64,000 nt of DNA from Streptomyces sp. NBC_00557 (GTDB lineage Bacteria; Actinomycetota; Actinomycetes; Streptomycetales; Streptomycetaceae). The position numbers and the translations under genes were made by a program. Below are positions 17,105 through 25,191 of the stretch, piece after piece. The notes beneath the pieces are model-generated. The model was not told the origin of the DNA and did not search any database. It saw nothing but the letters and a program-made list of their open reading frames with translations. The stretch lies in assembly GCF_036345995.1 (NCBI RefSeq), contig NZ_CP107796.1, positions 7,936,001-8,000,000 on the forward strand, given 5' to 3'. The number at the start of each line of letters is the position of its first letter. Positions within the stretch are counted from its first letter, which is position 1.

Positions 17105-18706
17105 TTGTCCTCCCCGTCCCCGCAGTCCCCGCCGACCGCCGCGGCAACGCCCGCGCTGACCGAGGTCGAGCCCTACGGCGTCGAGCGGATTCCCGACGCC
17201 GACCGCAGCGCGACGCCGCTGGACCTCTTCCGGGTCGCCTTCGGCGGCGCGAACACCTTCTCCACCTGTGTCCTCGGCGCCTTCCCGATCCTGTTCGGCC
17301 TGTCCTTCTGGCAGGGCCTGGCCGCCACCGTCCTGGGCGTCGTCGCGGGCGCGCTGATCCTGTGCCCGATGGCCGTGTTCGGCCCGGTCAACGGCACCAA
17401 CAACGCCGTCTCCTCCTCGGCACACCTCGGCGTCCACGGCCGGGTCGTCGGCTCGTTCCTGTCCCTGCTGACGGCGGTCGCGTTCTTCTCGATCTCCGTG
17501 TGGAGCTCGGGCGACGCGCTCGTCGGCGGCGCGCACCGGCTGTTCGGGCTGGAGCGCAGCACCGCGTCGTACGCCGTCGCCTACGCGCTGTTCGCCGGGC
17601 TCGTCCTCGCCGTGTGCGTGTACGGCTTCCGGTTCATGCTCTTCGTCAACAAGATCGCGGTGACGTCGGCCAGCGTGCTCTTCCTGCTCGGTGTCGTCGC
17701 CTTCGCCGGCGACTTCGACCCGTCGTACGCCGGTGTGTTCACCGCCTCCGCGGACGCGGCCACGCGGTCGATGTTCTGGCCCTCGTTCATCGGCGCGGCC
17801 CTGATCGTGCTGTCCAACCCGGTGTCGTTCGGCGCGTTCCTCGGCGACTGGTCGCGCTACATCCCGGCCGGGACCCCACGCCGCAAGGTGGTCGGCGCCG
17901 CGTTCCTGTCGCAGATCGCCACGCTGCTGCCGTTCGTCTTCGGCCTGGCCACCGCGAGCATCATCGCAGCCAAGGCCCCGAAGTACGTCGACCCGTCCGC
18001 ACCGGACTTCGTCGGCGGGCTGCTCGCGATCTCCCCGAGCTGGTTCTTCCTGCCGGTGTGCCTGCTGGCGCTGATCGGCGGCATGTCGACGGGCACGACC
18101 TCCCTGTACGGCACGGGACTGGACTTCTCCTCCGTCTTCCCCCGGCTGTCCCGGGTGCAGGCGACGATCCTGGTCGGAGTCCTGTCCATCGCGTTCATCT
18201 TCATCGGCCGGTTCGGCCTGGACCTCGTGCAGTCGATCTCCACGTTCGCCACGATGATCATCACCTGCACCACGCCGTGGATGGTCGTGATGATGCTGGG
18301 CTTCTACACCCGGCGCGGCTGGTACGACCCGGACGCCCTGCAGGTCTTCAACCGCCGTCAGCGCGGCGGCCGTTACTGGTTCACGCACGGCTGGAACTGG
18401 CGCGGCATGACCGCCTGGTGGGTGTCGGCGCTGATCGGGGTGCTGTTCACGGACATCCCCGGGCAGTTCGTCGGCCCGCTGGGCGATCTGGCGGGCGGTG
18501 TCGACATCAGCCTTCCGCTGTCCCTGGCGGTGGCCGCGGGGCTCTTCCTGGCGCTGCTGCGGCTGTTCCCCGAACCCCGCGCCGCGTACGGCCCCGAGGG
18601 CGCCCGGCTGGCCCGCACCGTCGACGTGCCGGTGCCGCCCGTCACCGGGCCCGGCGCGACGGCCGTCCCCGTGGCGGTGCCGGCCGAGGAGACCGCGGGG
18701 CCCTGA
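17105..18706 (+). CDS. NCS1-family purine/cytosine permease
   Basis: A permease of about 533 residues with 12 membrane segments, importing nucleobases or related compounds by cation symport. Family landmarks are LFRVAFGGANTFSTCVLGAFPILFGL, PVNGTNNAVSSSAHLGVHGRVVGS, FLGDWSRYIPAGTPRRKVVGAAFL and GGMSTGTTSLYGTGLDFSS. TTG at 17105 has GGAG at 17094-17097 and sits before the conserved start (EVEPYGVERIPDADR). No catabolic partner gene is adjacent, so the substrate is open. Confidence 0.85.
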   Translation: MSSPSPQSPPTAAATPALTEVEPYGVERIPDADRSATPLDLFRVAFGGANTFSTCVLGAFPILFGLSFWQGLAATVLGVVAGALILCPMAVFGPVNGTNNAVSSSAHLGVHGRVVGSFLSLLTAVAFFSISVWSSGDALVGGAHRLFGLERSTASYAVAYALFAGLVLAVCVYGFRFMLFVNKIAVTSASVLFLLGVVAFAGDFDPSYAGVFTASADAATRSMFWPSFIGAALIVLSNPVSFGAFLGDWSRYIPAGTPRRKVVGAAFLSQIATLLPFVFGLATASIIAAKAPKYVDPSAPDFVGGLLAISPSWFFLPVCLLALIGGMSTGTTSLYGTGLDFSSVFPRLSRVQATILVGVLSIAFIFIGRFGLDLVQSISTFATMIITCTTPWMVVMMLGFYTRRGWYDPDALQVFNRRQRGGRYWFTHGWNWRGMTAWWVSALIGVLFTDIPGQFVGPLGDLAGGVDISLPLSLAVAAGLFLALLRLFPEPRAAYGPEGARLARTVDVPVPPVTGPGATAVPVAVPAEETAGP

Positions 18707-18719
18707 CGGCCGAGCGCGG

Positions 18720-19312
18720 CGCGAGCTGCTGCTGGTGCACCACGGCGAGTTCGCACACCAGGCCCCAACCGCCGCTTGCGATACGGCTGTCGGGGCCTGG
18801 TACGCACTCCCGGGGACCGCGCGCCCGATCACGCCGACGCGGTCTTCCGGGACGTCACCGGCGCTCCGCGCACCCGGCGGGAGAGACTCCGCCGCCCGTA
18901 CACAGGACCAGAAACCGGCGCCCACCAGCAGGACGAGCGCGAGCATCACCAGGCCGCTGCACGAGTCGCCGGTGCTGTCGTTGAGCGCGCCGACCGCGTA
19001 CGGGGCGGCGGAACCGGCCAGGCTGCTACGGGAGTTGCCCGCGGCCAGGCCCGACGCGGCGGCCGCGCCGGCGAACGTGCCGGCCGGCAGCTCCCAGAAC
19101 GGCGAGATGGTCGAGTACACCCCGGCGGCCACCACGCACATCGCGAGCAGCGCGACGACCGGGCTGACGGACAGGGTGAACGCGGAGACCACCAGGAAGA
19201 CGCCGGCGACGGCCATGGGCAGCGCGGTGTGCAGCACTCGCTCCCCGCGCCGGTCGGAGTCCCGGCTCCAGAGCCACACCGCGACGGTGGCGACCGCGTA
19301 CCGGACCAGCAC
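18720..19312 (-). pseudogene. C-terminal remnant of an MFS transporter (ACS-like)
   Basis: Reading leftward from 19312 the frame encodes only the last five or so membrane segments of an anion:cation symporter type MFS protein: SRDSDRRGERVLHTALPM is the loop before segment 9, FWELPAGTFAGAAAASGLAAGNSRSSLAGSAAPYAVGALNDSTG is the segment 10-11 region. The first 250 or so residues are missing, and the sequence upstream (19313-19451) has no trace of them. The end point near 18720 is uncertain because the frame stays open into the antisense of the permease gene. Confidence 0.7.
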
Positions 19313-19451
19313 GGCAGACGCTCACCGCGCCACCCACCTCCGGTGCAACTTCCGGGGGATCTTCATGTGGAGTTTGGGCACCTCGCCACGGGCGCGGTCG
19401 TGGGAGGGCGTGATCCGGCACCCGAGGAGCACCGCTGCAGTGGGCCCGGCT

Positions 19452-20291
19452 TCACCGCACCGCGGGCCGACCGCCGTGCGGCGTGACGAGCGCGTGCTGT
19501 CCGCGGGCGCACTGGACCAGCCGGTCGCCGAGCCCCAGTCGTTCGGCGGCGGTGCGGAAGTCGGCGAGAGGTGAGCGGAAGACGGGATAGTCGTCGTAGT
19601 GGACCGGCAGGATCCGGGGAAAGCCGAGGCGGCGGGCCAGTTCGGCGCCCTGCGCGCCGTCCATGGTGACGACGAAGCCGCCCGGCAGCCGGGTGCCGCC
19701 CAGGTGGAGGACGGCCAGGTCGGTGCCGGGGAAGCGGCGGGCGATCTCGTCGAGCCCGTCGTAGAGGAGCGTGTCGCCGGACACGTACAGCCGTGTGCCG
19801 ACCGTCCCGCTGCGGGGGCCGAACTCCAGCAGGCTGCCCATGACGGGCGGCAGTAGCCGGCGCAGCACGGGATGCAGGGAGTGCCGGCCGGGCAGTGCGG
19901 TGATCCGGACCTGTGAGCCGCCCTGCTGGAACGTGCAGCTCTCCCAGGTCCGCAGCCCACCGGCGCGGTGGAAACCCTGCCAGGTGCTCAGACGGCGGGC
20001 GGCGTGCGGGGTGGTCACGACCGGCACGGAACGGTCGAGGTGCCGCCTGGCCGCGCGGTCCCAGTGGTCCCCGTGGAGGTGGGAGAGCACCACGGCGTCC
20101 AGCGGCGGCAGGTCCGTGACGTCCAGCGCGGGTTCGGTGCTGCGCGGGCTCGTCAGCCCGTACCCGAGGTGGGCGCGTTCGCCGCGATGCAGGAAGTTGG
20201 GGTCGGTCAGCAGGGTCAGGTCGCCGTACCGCAGCAGGACTGTCGCGGTGCCGATGAACTGCAGATCCAGGGTGTCGTCGGAGGCAGCCAT
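19452..20291 (-). CDS. MBL-fold metallo-hydrolase
   Basis: A 279-residue metallo-beta-lactamase fold protein. The metal-binding HxHxDH motif is seen in VLSHLHGDHWD (about residue 62). Further ligands are likely in PGRHS and YVSGDTLLYDG, and the C-terminal His in ILPVHYDDYPVF. Relatives include UlaG-like and phospholipase-D-like MBL enzymes acting on phosphate esters or lactones. ATG at 20291 follows AAGGA. Divergent from a small hypothetical gene. The substrate is unknown. Confidence 0.88.
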   Translation of the reverse strand: MAASDDTLDLQFIGTATVLLRYGDLTLLTDPNFLHRGERAHLGYGLTSPRSTEPALDVTDLPPLDAVVLSHLHGDHWDRAARRHLDRSVPVVTTPHAARRLSTWQGFHRAGGLRTWESCTFQQGGSQVRITALPGRHSLHPVLRRLLPPVMGSLLEFGPRSGTVGTRLYVSGDTLLYDGLDEIARRFPGTDLAVLHLGGTRLPGGFVVTMDGAQGAELARRLGFPRILPVHYDDYPVFRSPLADFRTAAERLGLGDRLVQCARGQHALVTPHGGRPAVR

Positions 20292-20452
20292 GGCGGTCCT
20301 TGCCCGACGGGCCGCGGCCCGTCTGTCGACGGGGAAGGGACACCACCGGGGAGTACCCCGCGCGGCGGTGCGTACGCCTGCCCGGCACCGCTCGCAGGTC
20401 GCGGGACCTCTGCCGCCGGCATGCGGGTGCGTGCGATGGGCACTCGTGGCGC

Positions 20453-20755
20453 ATGCCCGGGACGCGTTATGCGGTGGCCGCCTCCAGCCGTTGGTGGGAC
20501 GACGAGGACCGGCGCTGGCTGCCCGGCGGGGAGGTGCACGCCTGGGAGCAGGGCAGGAACGAGACCGCGTGCGGCCTCTCACTGCACCGGTCCCGGCTGG
20601 CACGGTTCCCGGCGTTCGTATGGACCGACATCCTCCCGGAATCAGGCGGCGCGGCCGACGCGGTCCGGCGGGTGTGCCCTCGCTGCGCCTCCGCCGCGGG
20701 GCGCCGGCATCAGGACGCCGGCCGCAGGTGGCGGCGGACCGATCCCCGGCCTTGA
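20453..20755 (+). CDS. Hypothetical protein, 100 residues
   Basis: A small protein of a type seen in Streptomyces, with pattern RYAVAASSRWWDDEDRRW, ETACGLSLHRSRLARFPAFVW and VRRVCPRCASAAG. The Cys pair in CPRC plus the Cys in TACG could bind a metal, which is inference. No function can be assigned. No strong ribosome site precedes ATG at 20453, so the start is uncertain. Confidence 0.6.
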   Translation: MPGTRYAVAASSRWWDDEDRRWLPGGEVHAWEQGRNETACGLSLHRSRLARFPAFVWTDILPESGGAADAVRRVCPRCASAAGRRHQDAGRRWRRTDPRP

Positions 20756-20859
20756 CGGGCGCCGCGGGCAACCGCGCCCACCGCGGCCGGCCGGTGGCCG
20801 GCGCGTCTCCACTCCGGTGGGAGCCGTCCGTGAGGCGAGCCGGGATCCGGCCATCCGGG

Positions 20860-21882
20860 TCACCGGCCCGGGACATCGCCGTCAGGAGGTTGCTCGCGCC
20901 GAGGATTCGGAGGCGGCCCGAAGTGCACGTCGATCTTCTGGAACCCCTTGAACGCCTCGGTGGCGGCGTAGGACCGGTAGGCGCGCCGGTCGGCCGTGGT
21001 GAGGTCGACGCGGTCCGTGAACGGCGTCAGCAGGCTGCGCGGCCACAGCCGCAGCAGCCGTACGGCTCCGACCTCGGCGGCCGTGAGGAAGATGACCGCC
21101 CCCACGTAGAGCCAGGCGAGCAGCCCCAGGACGATGCCGAACATGCCGTAGGTGGACGTGGCCCCGCGCAGCACGTGGCTGACGTAATAGGTCCCCACCC
21201 ACTGCAGCCCCTGCCAGGCGCAGGCGGCGCCGAGCGCGACGACGACGAGCCCGCGCAGCGGCAGCGTCCGGTGCGTCAGCAAGCGGTAACTCAGAAGGAG
21301 CAAGCCGGTGTTGAGGCACACGGACGCCACGGTGGCAGCGATCCAGGCCCCGCCCCGCAGCCGCGCCCCGAACAGGTACGTCTGCGAGGCCGCCACGGAC
21401 AGCAGGGTGAACGCACACAGGCCGAGCCCCAGTATCAGCAGGAACAGCACTCCCTTCAGCCGCGAGCGGATCGGGTCCGGCCGGGCGTGCCGGGGCACGG
21501 CCCAGATCTTGTTGAGGGCGTACTGGGCCGCCTGGGCGACACCGAGTGAGCCGTACAGGCTGCCCGCGATGCCCACCGCGAGTGCGGCTCCACTGCCGTG
21601 GAAGGAGTGGATGTTGCGGGCGATCTGGTCACCGATGACGGGGAACTTGCTCAGGGCCGAGTCGAGGATCCGCTCCCGCAGGGCGGGATCGTTGCTGAGG
21701 AAGGTGCTCAGGACGGCGACCAGGATGAGCAGGAGCGGGAAGAGGGAGAGGAAACCGTAGTAGGTCAGGAGGGCGGCGAGGTACAGCCCCTGATCGTCGT
21801 AGAACTTGTAGAGCACGGCGAGCGGCAGACCCACCCAGCGGTGCTCTCTTTGGTAGCGGTCCAGACGCTCGTGGAGTCTCAT
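20860..21882 (-). CDS. YihY/BrkB-family membrane protein
   Basis: A 340-residue inner-membrane protein of the YihY/virulence factor BrkB family. It opens with a cytoplasmic segment (MRLHERLDRYQREHRWVGLPLAVLYKFYDDQGLYLAALLTYYGFLSLFPLLLILV) followed by six membrane helices. Family residues in GIAGSLYGSLGVAQAAQYALNKIWAVPR are present. The role of the family is unclear, and older reports of RNase BN activity are not accepted. Its ATG overlaps the stop of the upstream gene (ATGA), so the two are co-translated. Confidence 0.9.
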   Translation of the reverse strand: MRLHERLDRYQREHRWVGLPLAVLYKFYDDQGLYLAALLTYYGFLSLFPLLLILVAVLSTFLSNDPALRERILDSALSKFPVIGDQIARNIHSFHGSGAALAVGIAGSLYGSLGVAQAAQYALNKIWAVPRHARPDPIRSRLKGVLFLLILGLGLCAFTLLSVAASQTYLFGARLRGGAWIAATVASVCLNTGLLLLSYRLLTHRTLPLRGLVVVALGAACAWQGLQWVGTYYVSHVLRGATSTYGMFGIVLGLLAWLYVGAVIFLTAAEVGAVRLLRLWPRSLLTPFTDRVDLTTADRRAYRSYAATEAFKGFQKIDVHFGPPPNPRREQPPDGDVPGR

Positions 21883-22274
21883 GGCTCGCGCCTGTCCCGA
21901 GGCCCGAGGCGTGCGTTGTGCCAGGCGATGGCGCGTCTGATCTCCGGTTCGTGCAGCCCGGTCCGGCGTCCCAGCTCCTCGAACGTGAGGACGGGCGGGC
22001 CGGTGGTCAGCGCCCGGCTGATCTTCGCCGCCCACAGTTCCTCGTCCGTGAACGGGCGGTGCCGGTAGACGTCCCGCACGACCGCGAAGTGCGGATCGCT
22101 GCACGCGGTGATCAGCCGGAGGCCGTCGAACCAGTCGTTGTCGCAGCCCACGGACGACGAGTCGGGCACGTAGGCGCGCACCGCCTCACCCTCGTCGAAG
22201 GTGGCCCCGCACAGGTCGCACAGCTCCAGACGGGACTGCTCCGTCTTTCCGCTCTTCCTCTTCCACATTTTCAT
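21879..22274 (-). CDS. Hypothetical Cys-rich protein upstream of yihY
   Basis: A 131-residue protein of unknown function. Residues 14-60 have a zinc-finger-like layout (LCDLCGATFDEGEAV, then Cys in SVGCDNDW and TACSDPHF). The C-terminal 65 residues (FTDEELWAAKISRALTTGPPVLTFEELGRRTGLHEPEIRRAIAWHN) look helical and could hold a small DNA-binding unit. Start ATG at 22274 follows GAGGG. Its stop overlaps the YihY start as ATGA. Confidence 0.75.
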   Translation of the reverse strand: MKMWKRKSGKTEQSRLELCDLCGATFDEGEAVRAYVPDSSSVGCDNDWFDGLRLITACSDPHFAVVRDVYRHRPFTDEELWAAKISRALTTGPPVLTFEELGRRTGLHEPEIRRAIAWHNARLGPRDRREP

Positions 22275-22595
22275 CGACCCTCGCCACCTGTGCCGGGAAA
22301 CGCGCCGCGTGGAGGTGCCGTCGCCACATGCTTCCCGGGCAGTGCACCGACCGCCGAGCGCACACTCTGTACAGTGCCCGGGTTCTCCCTTCGGCCCGCA
22401 TCGAAAACGGACAAGCCGGATCGTCACTCCAAGGAACTCACCCGCCGTCTCCTGACGGACGACCGGCCGACGACTTCGCCGCAGCGGCCGACTGTGTGGC
22501 CGCTCCGGGCATGGGCGGTTGCCCGGGGTGACGAGAGTGAGCCGTGCAGGCAGGGGTACCCAGGACCGCTGAGCGGGAGTGAGGAGGAACGGACC
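22275..22595. other. Divergent promoter region
   Basis: About 320 bases between the leftward hypothetical-yihY operon and the rightward hemerythrin gene. No gene seen. It should contain promoters for both directions, but no specific element could be assigned. Confidence 0.45.
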
Positions 22596-23261
22596 ATGGG
22601 AACCCTGACGAAACAGGCAGCGCTGAAGACGGCGACCAAGCCGTTGCTCGCCGGAAAGGCGACGGCCAAGGCGGCCACGACCGCTCCTGCTTGGTCTCTG
22701 CGGGCGATGCGGGCTCTGGGCGGCGAAAACGTCGTGGACGTGCTCACCCGCCAGCACCGGCAGATCAGGCTCGGCTTCCTGCAGGCCGCGCTGCCCGGCC
22801 CGTGGCGCCGCCGGAACTTCGACCGGCTGATGCGCCTGCTCGCCGTGCACGAGGCCGCCGAAGAGGCGCACGTCCACCCTGTCGCCCGCAAGGCGCTCCA
22901 GCACGGCCGCCAGCTGGCCGCGCGTCGCCGCGACGAGGAGAAGCAGGCCAAGGAGCTGCTCATCGCCCTGTGGCGCACAGGACCCGACGGCGCCGGCTAT
23001 CTGCGGCGTCTGAACGAGGTCAGGCGCGCGGTCACGCAGCACGCCGCGCGTGAGGAGCGCGAGGAGTTCCAGGCGCTCCGCAAGGCCGTCAGCCTGCCCC
23101 GGCTGCGCATGCTGGGCGCCGAGGTCAAGCTCACCCAGGCCTACGCACCGACCCGGCCCCACCGTCTGATCAACAACGAAGCCGCGAACAAGCTCGCTGC
23201 ACCGGTCCTCGGCCCCCTGGACCGGATGCTCGACGCCGTTCACCGTCGCGTCACCACGTGA
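22596..23261 (+). CDS. Hemerythrin HHE-domain protein
   Basis: A 221-residue protein. ATG at 22596 follows GAGGAGGAA. The segment from about residue 45 (NVVDVLTRQHRQIRLGFLQAAL, LMRLLAVHEAAEEAHVHPVARKAL, RAVTQHAAREEREEFQAL) is a four-helix hemerythrin-type domain with the His/Glu spacing for a di-iron site, which can bind oxygen or sense redox changes. The N-terminal 40 residues are basic and Ala-rich. Confidence 0.87.
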   Translation: MGTLTKQAALKTATKPLLAGKATAKAATTAPAWSLRAMRALGGENVVDVLTRQHRQIRLGFLQAALPGPWRRRNFDRLMRLLAVHEAAEEAHVHPVARKALQHGRQLAARRRDEEKQAKELLIALWRTGPDGAGYLRRLNEVRRAVTQHAAREEREEFQALRKAVSLPRLRMLGAEVKLTQAYAPTRPHRLINNEAANKLAAPVLGPLDRMLDAVHRRVTT

Positions 23262-23320
23262 CTCGTCGCCCCCGGCCCGGTCGGCGGCGGCCGGCTCGTG
23301 CGCAGAGGGGGGAACGGCCG

Positions 23321-23455
23321 ATGAGCAGGGTACACACGGAGGCCGCTCCCACCCACCCGCATCCCATGGCGGCAGGCTCGCCGAGGCTGCAACGGCTGAC
23401 GGGTCCGTTCGCGGCGATGCTCGACCGCGCCCGTGACAGGCTCGCCGGCATGTGA
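23321..23455 (+). CDS. Possible small protein, 44 residues
   Basis: A short frame starting ATG at 23321 with GGGGGGA at about 23307-23313 and ending just before a hairpin terminator. The product is polar and His/Pro/Ala-rich (PTHPHPMAAG...MLDRARDRLAGM) with no known domain. Position 60 bases after the hemerythrin gene and before the terminator suggests it might be translated in the same transcript, but this is weak. Confidence 0.35.
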   Translation: MSRVHTEAAPTHPHPMAAGSPRLQRLTGPFAAMLDRARDRLAGM

Positions 23456-23563
23456 CGCCGCGGGCGCCGGCGCCTCCGTCTCCGGGCCCGGCCGACGCTG
23501 CGACAGCGTGCGGGCTGAGCGTGTGATCCCGGGCCGCTGTCCCGGACCGTGACATCGAAGCGT

Positions 23564-23602
23564 CCCGGGTCTTGCCTGCGCAGGCGGCAGGCAAGGCCCG
23601 GG
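23564..23602 (+). terminator. Strong hairpin after hemerythrin gene
   Basis: A 16-pair stem (23564-23579 with 23587-23602, one T-G wobble) around a 7-base loop, about 300 bases after the hemerythrin stop. No T tract. Most likely ends the hemerythrin transcript. Confidence 0.7.
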
Positions 23603-23832
23603 AATATGTGTGTGGCGGTCAGAACTCGCTGACAACCAGCCCCTTCTCGCGAGCAGCGCGGCCCGGACCACCCGTATGCCGGACGGGCCCGGCATGGGGC
23701 CACTGCTTGTTGCCGGAGGAAACCACTGATGCGGGTCAGCGATGGGGGTAGTCGAAGGATGAACCAGATGACCGGCATGCGGTGCGGCGACGAGGCGGGA
23801 GACCGGTCTTCCGGCGAGTCCCAGGAGGTTGG
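23603..23832. other. Promoter region of topoisomerase IB gene
   Basis: About 230 bases after the terminator. No gene recognised. It ends with AGGAGG (23823-23828), the ribosome site of the topoisomerase gene. Confidence 0.45.
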
Positions 23833-24867
23833 ATGCGTCTCTATCACAGTCGTCCCACTGATCCCGGGTACCGCCGCCTACGGCATGGGCGCGGTTTCCG
23901 CTATCTCGACACCCGTGGTGAGCCGCTGCGCGATCCGGCGGAGCTGTCCAGGGTCAAGGGGCTGGTGATACCGCCGGCCTGGCGCGATGTGTGGATCTGC
24001 ACCCGGGCCAACGGGCACCTTCAGGCTGTGGGTACCGACGCTGCCGGCCGCCGCCAGTACCTGTACCATCCCCAGTTCCGTGCCGAGCAGGAGCAGGCCA
24101 AGCACGAGCACGTGCTGGACGTCGCCGAGGCCTTGCCCGCGGTGAGGGAGGCAGTCGAGGGGCATCTGAGCGATCGGGGGCTGACCCGGCAGCGGGTCCT
24201 GGCCACGGCGGTACGCCTGCTCGACCTCGGCTTCTTCCGCACAGGCAGCGACCGCTACACCGAACTCAACAACAGCTACGGCCTGACCACGCTGTTGCGC
24301 GAGCACTCCCGCTGCAAGGACGGCGCCGTGCTGTTCAGCTTCACCGGCAAGCACGGCAAGGAGATCGTGAAGACGGTCGCGGACCCCGCCACCTGCCGCA
24401 CCCTGATCGCGCTGCGACGGCGCCGGGGCGGGGGCGACCGGCTTCTGGCCTACCGGCAGCGGCACACCTGGCGCGAGCTGAGCGGCGACGACATCAACGC
24501 ATACCTCAGGGAACTGGCCGGCCTGGACATCACCGCCAAGGACTTCCGCACCTGGCACGCCACCGTCATGGCCGCCGTGGCCCTGGCCGTCTCGCAATCC
24601 GTGGCGCGCAGCGAGACCGCCCGGCGCCGGGCCATCGCCCGGGCGGCCCGTGAGGTGGCCGGGTACCTCGGGAACACCCCCGCGGTGTGCCGCGCCTCCT
24701 ACATCAACCCGCGGGTGATCGAACTGTACGAGGAAGGCGTGACGGTCGCCGCCGCGCTGCCCCAGCTCGGCCGCGAAGGTCCGTACGGGATTCCCGCCAC
24801 ACAAGGACCTGCCGAACGGGCCGTACTGCACATGCTCAGGACCGGCCGCCCGCCGAACGCCGAGTGA
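23833..24867 (+). CDS. DNA topoisomerase IB
   Basis: A 344-residue bacterial type IB topoisomerase of the poxvirus-like kind, which relaxes supercoils by nicking one strand through a 3'-phosphotyrosine. N-terminal domain RYLDTRGEPLRDPAELSRVKGLVIPPAWRDVWIC. Catalytic domain with RTGSDRYTELNNSYGLTTLL, SFTGKHGKE, FRTWHATVMAA and the active-site Tyr in NTPAVCRASYINPRVI. Start ATG follows AGGAGG. Confidence 0.94.
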   Translation: MRLYHSRPTDPGYRRLRHGRGFRYLDTRGEPLRDPAELSRVKGLVIPPAWRDVWICTRANGHLQAVGTDAAGRRQYLYHPQFRAEQEQAKHEHVLDVAEALPAVREAVEGHLSDRGLTRQRVLATAVRLLDLGFFRTGSDRYTELNNSYGLTTLLREHSRCKDGAVLFSFTGKHGKEIVKTVADPATCRTLIALRRRRGGGDRLLAYRQRHTWRELSGDDINAYLRELAGLDITAKDFRTWHATVMAAVALAVSQSVARSETARRRAIARAAREVAGYLGNTPAVCRASYINPRVIELYEEGVTVAAALPQLGREGPYGIPATQGPAERAVLHMLRTGRPPNAE

Positions 24868-25107
24868 CGGCAAGGGAAAACCCTGCGCGCACACCGCGCC
24901 CTGTGCCGGCGGGCTCCGGAGCCCAGGGAACGCTCGGTTCACGGCGGGTGCGCTCCGACCGGGCCCCTGATCCGGTACCGGGGGGCGCCGCCGTCTCCGC
25001 TCCGGGAGCATGTGAGCCCGAGTCGAAGAAGAACGCGGAGGTGGCCGCGTGACGGCCGGCCCCGGCGCCCTGAACACCTTCCAGCGGCCCCAGGGAGCCC
25101 ACCCGTT

Positions 25108-25144
25108 CGAAGGGGCCCGGCCGAGAGTTCGGCGGGCCCCTTCG
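25108..25144. terminator. Bidirectional hairpin terminator
   Basis: An 11-base perfect outer stem (25108-25118 with 25134-25144) is continued by GCCGA/TCGGC around a GAGT loop with one bulged G. It lies between the convergent topoisomerase and glucosidase genes and can serve both strands. Confidence 0.85.
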
Positions 25145-25191
25145 CCGCCCGGATTCGCCGACGTGCGTCAGGGCGTCTGCGCCACCGGCTC

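Noticed and set aside
16895..18719. Very long minus-strand frame continuing from the MFS remnant across the NCS1 permease
   Set aside because: It is antisense to a well-conserved permease and the translation is Arg/Gly/Asp-rich shadow sequence.
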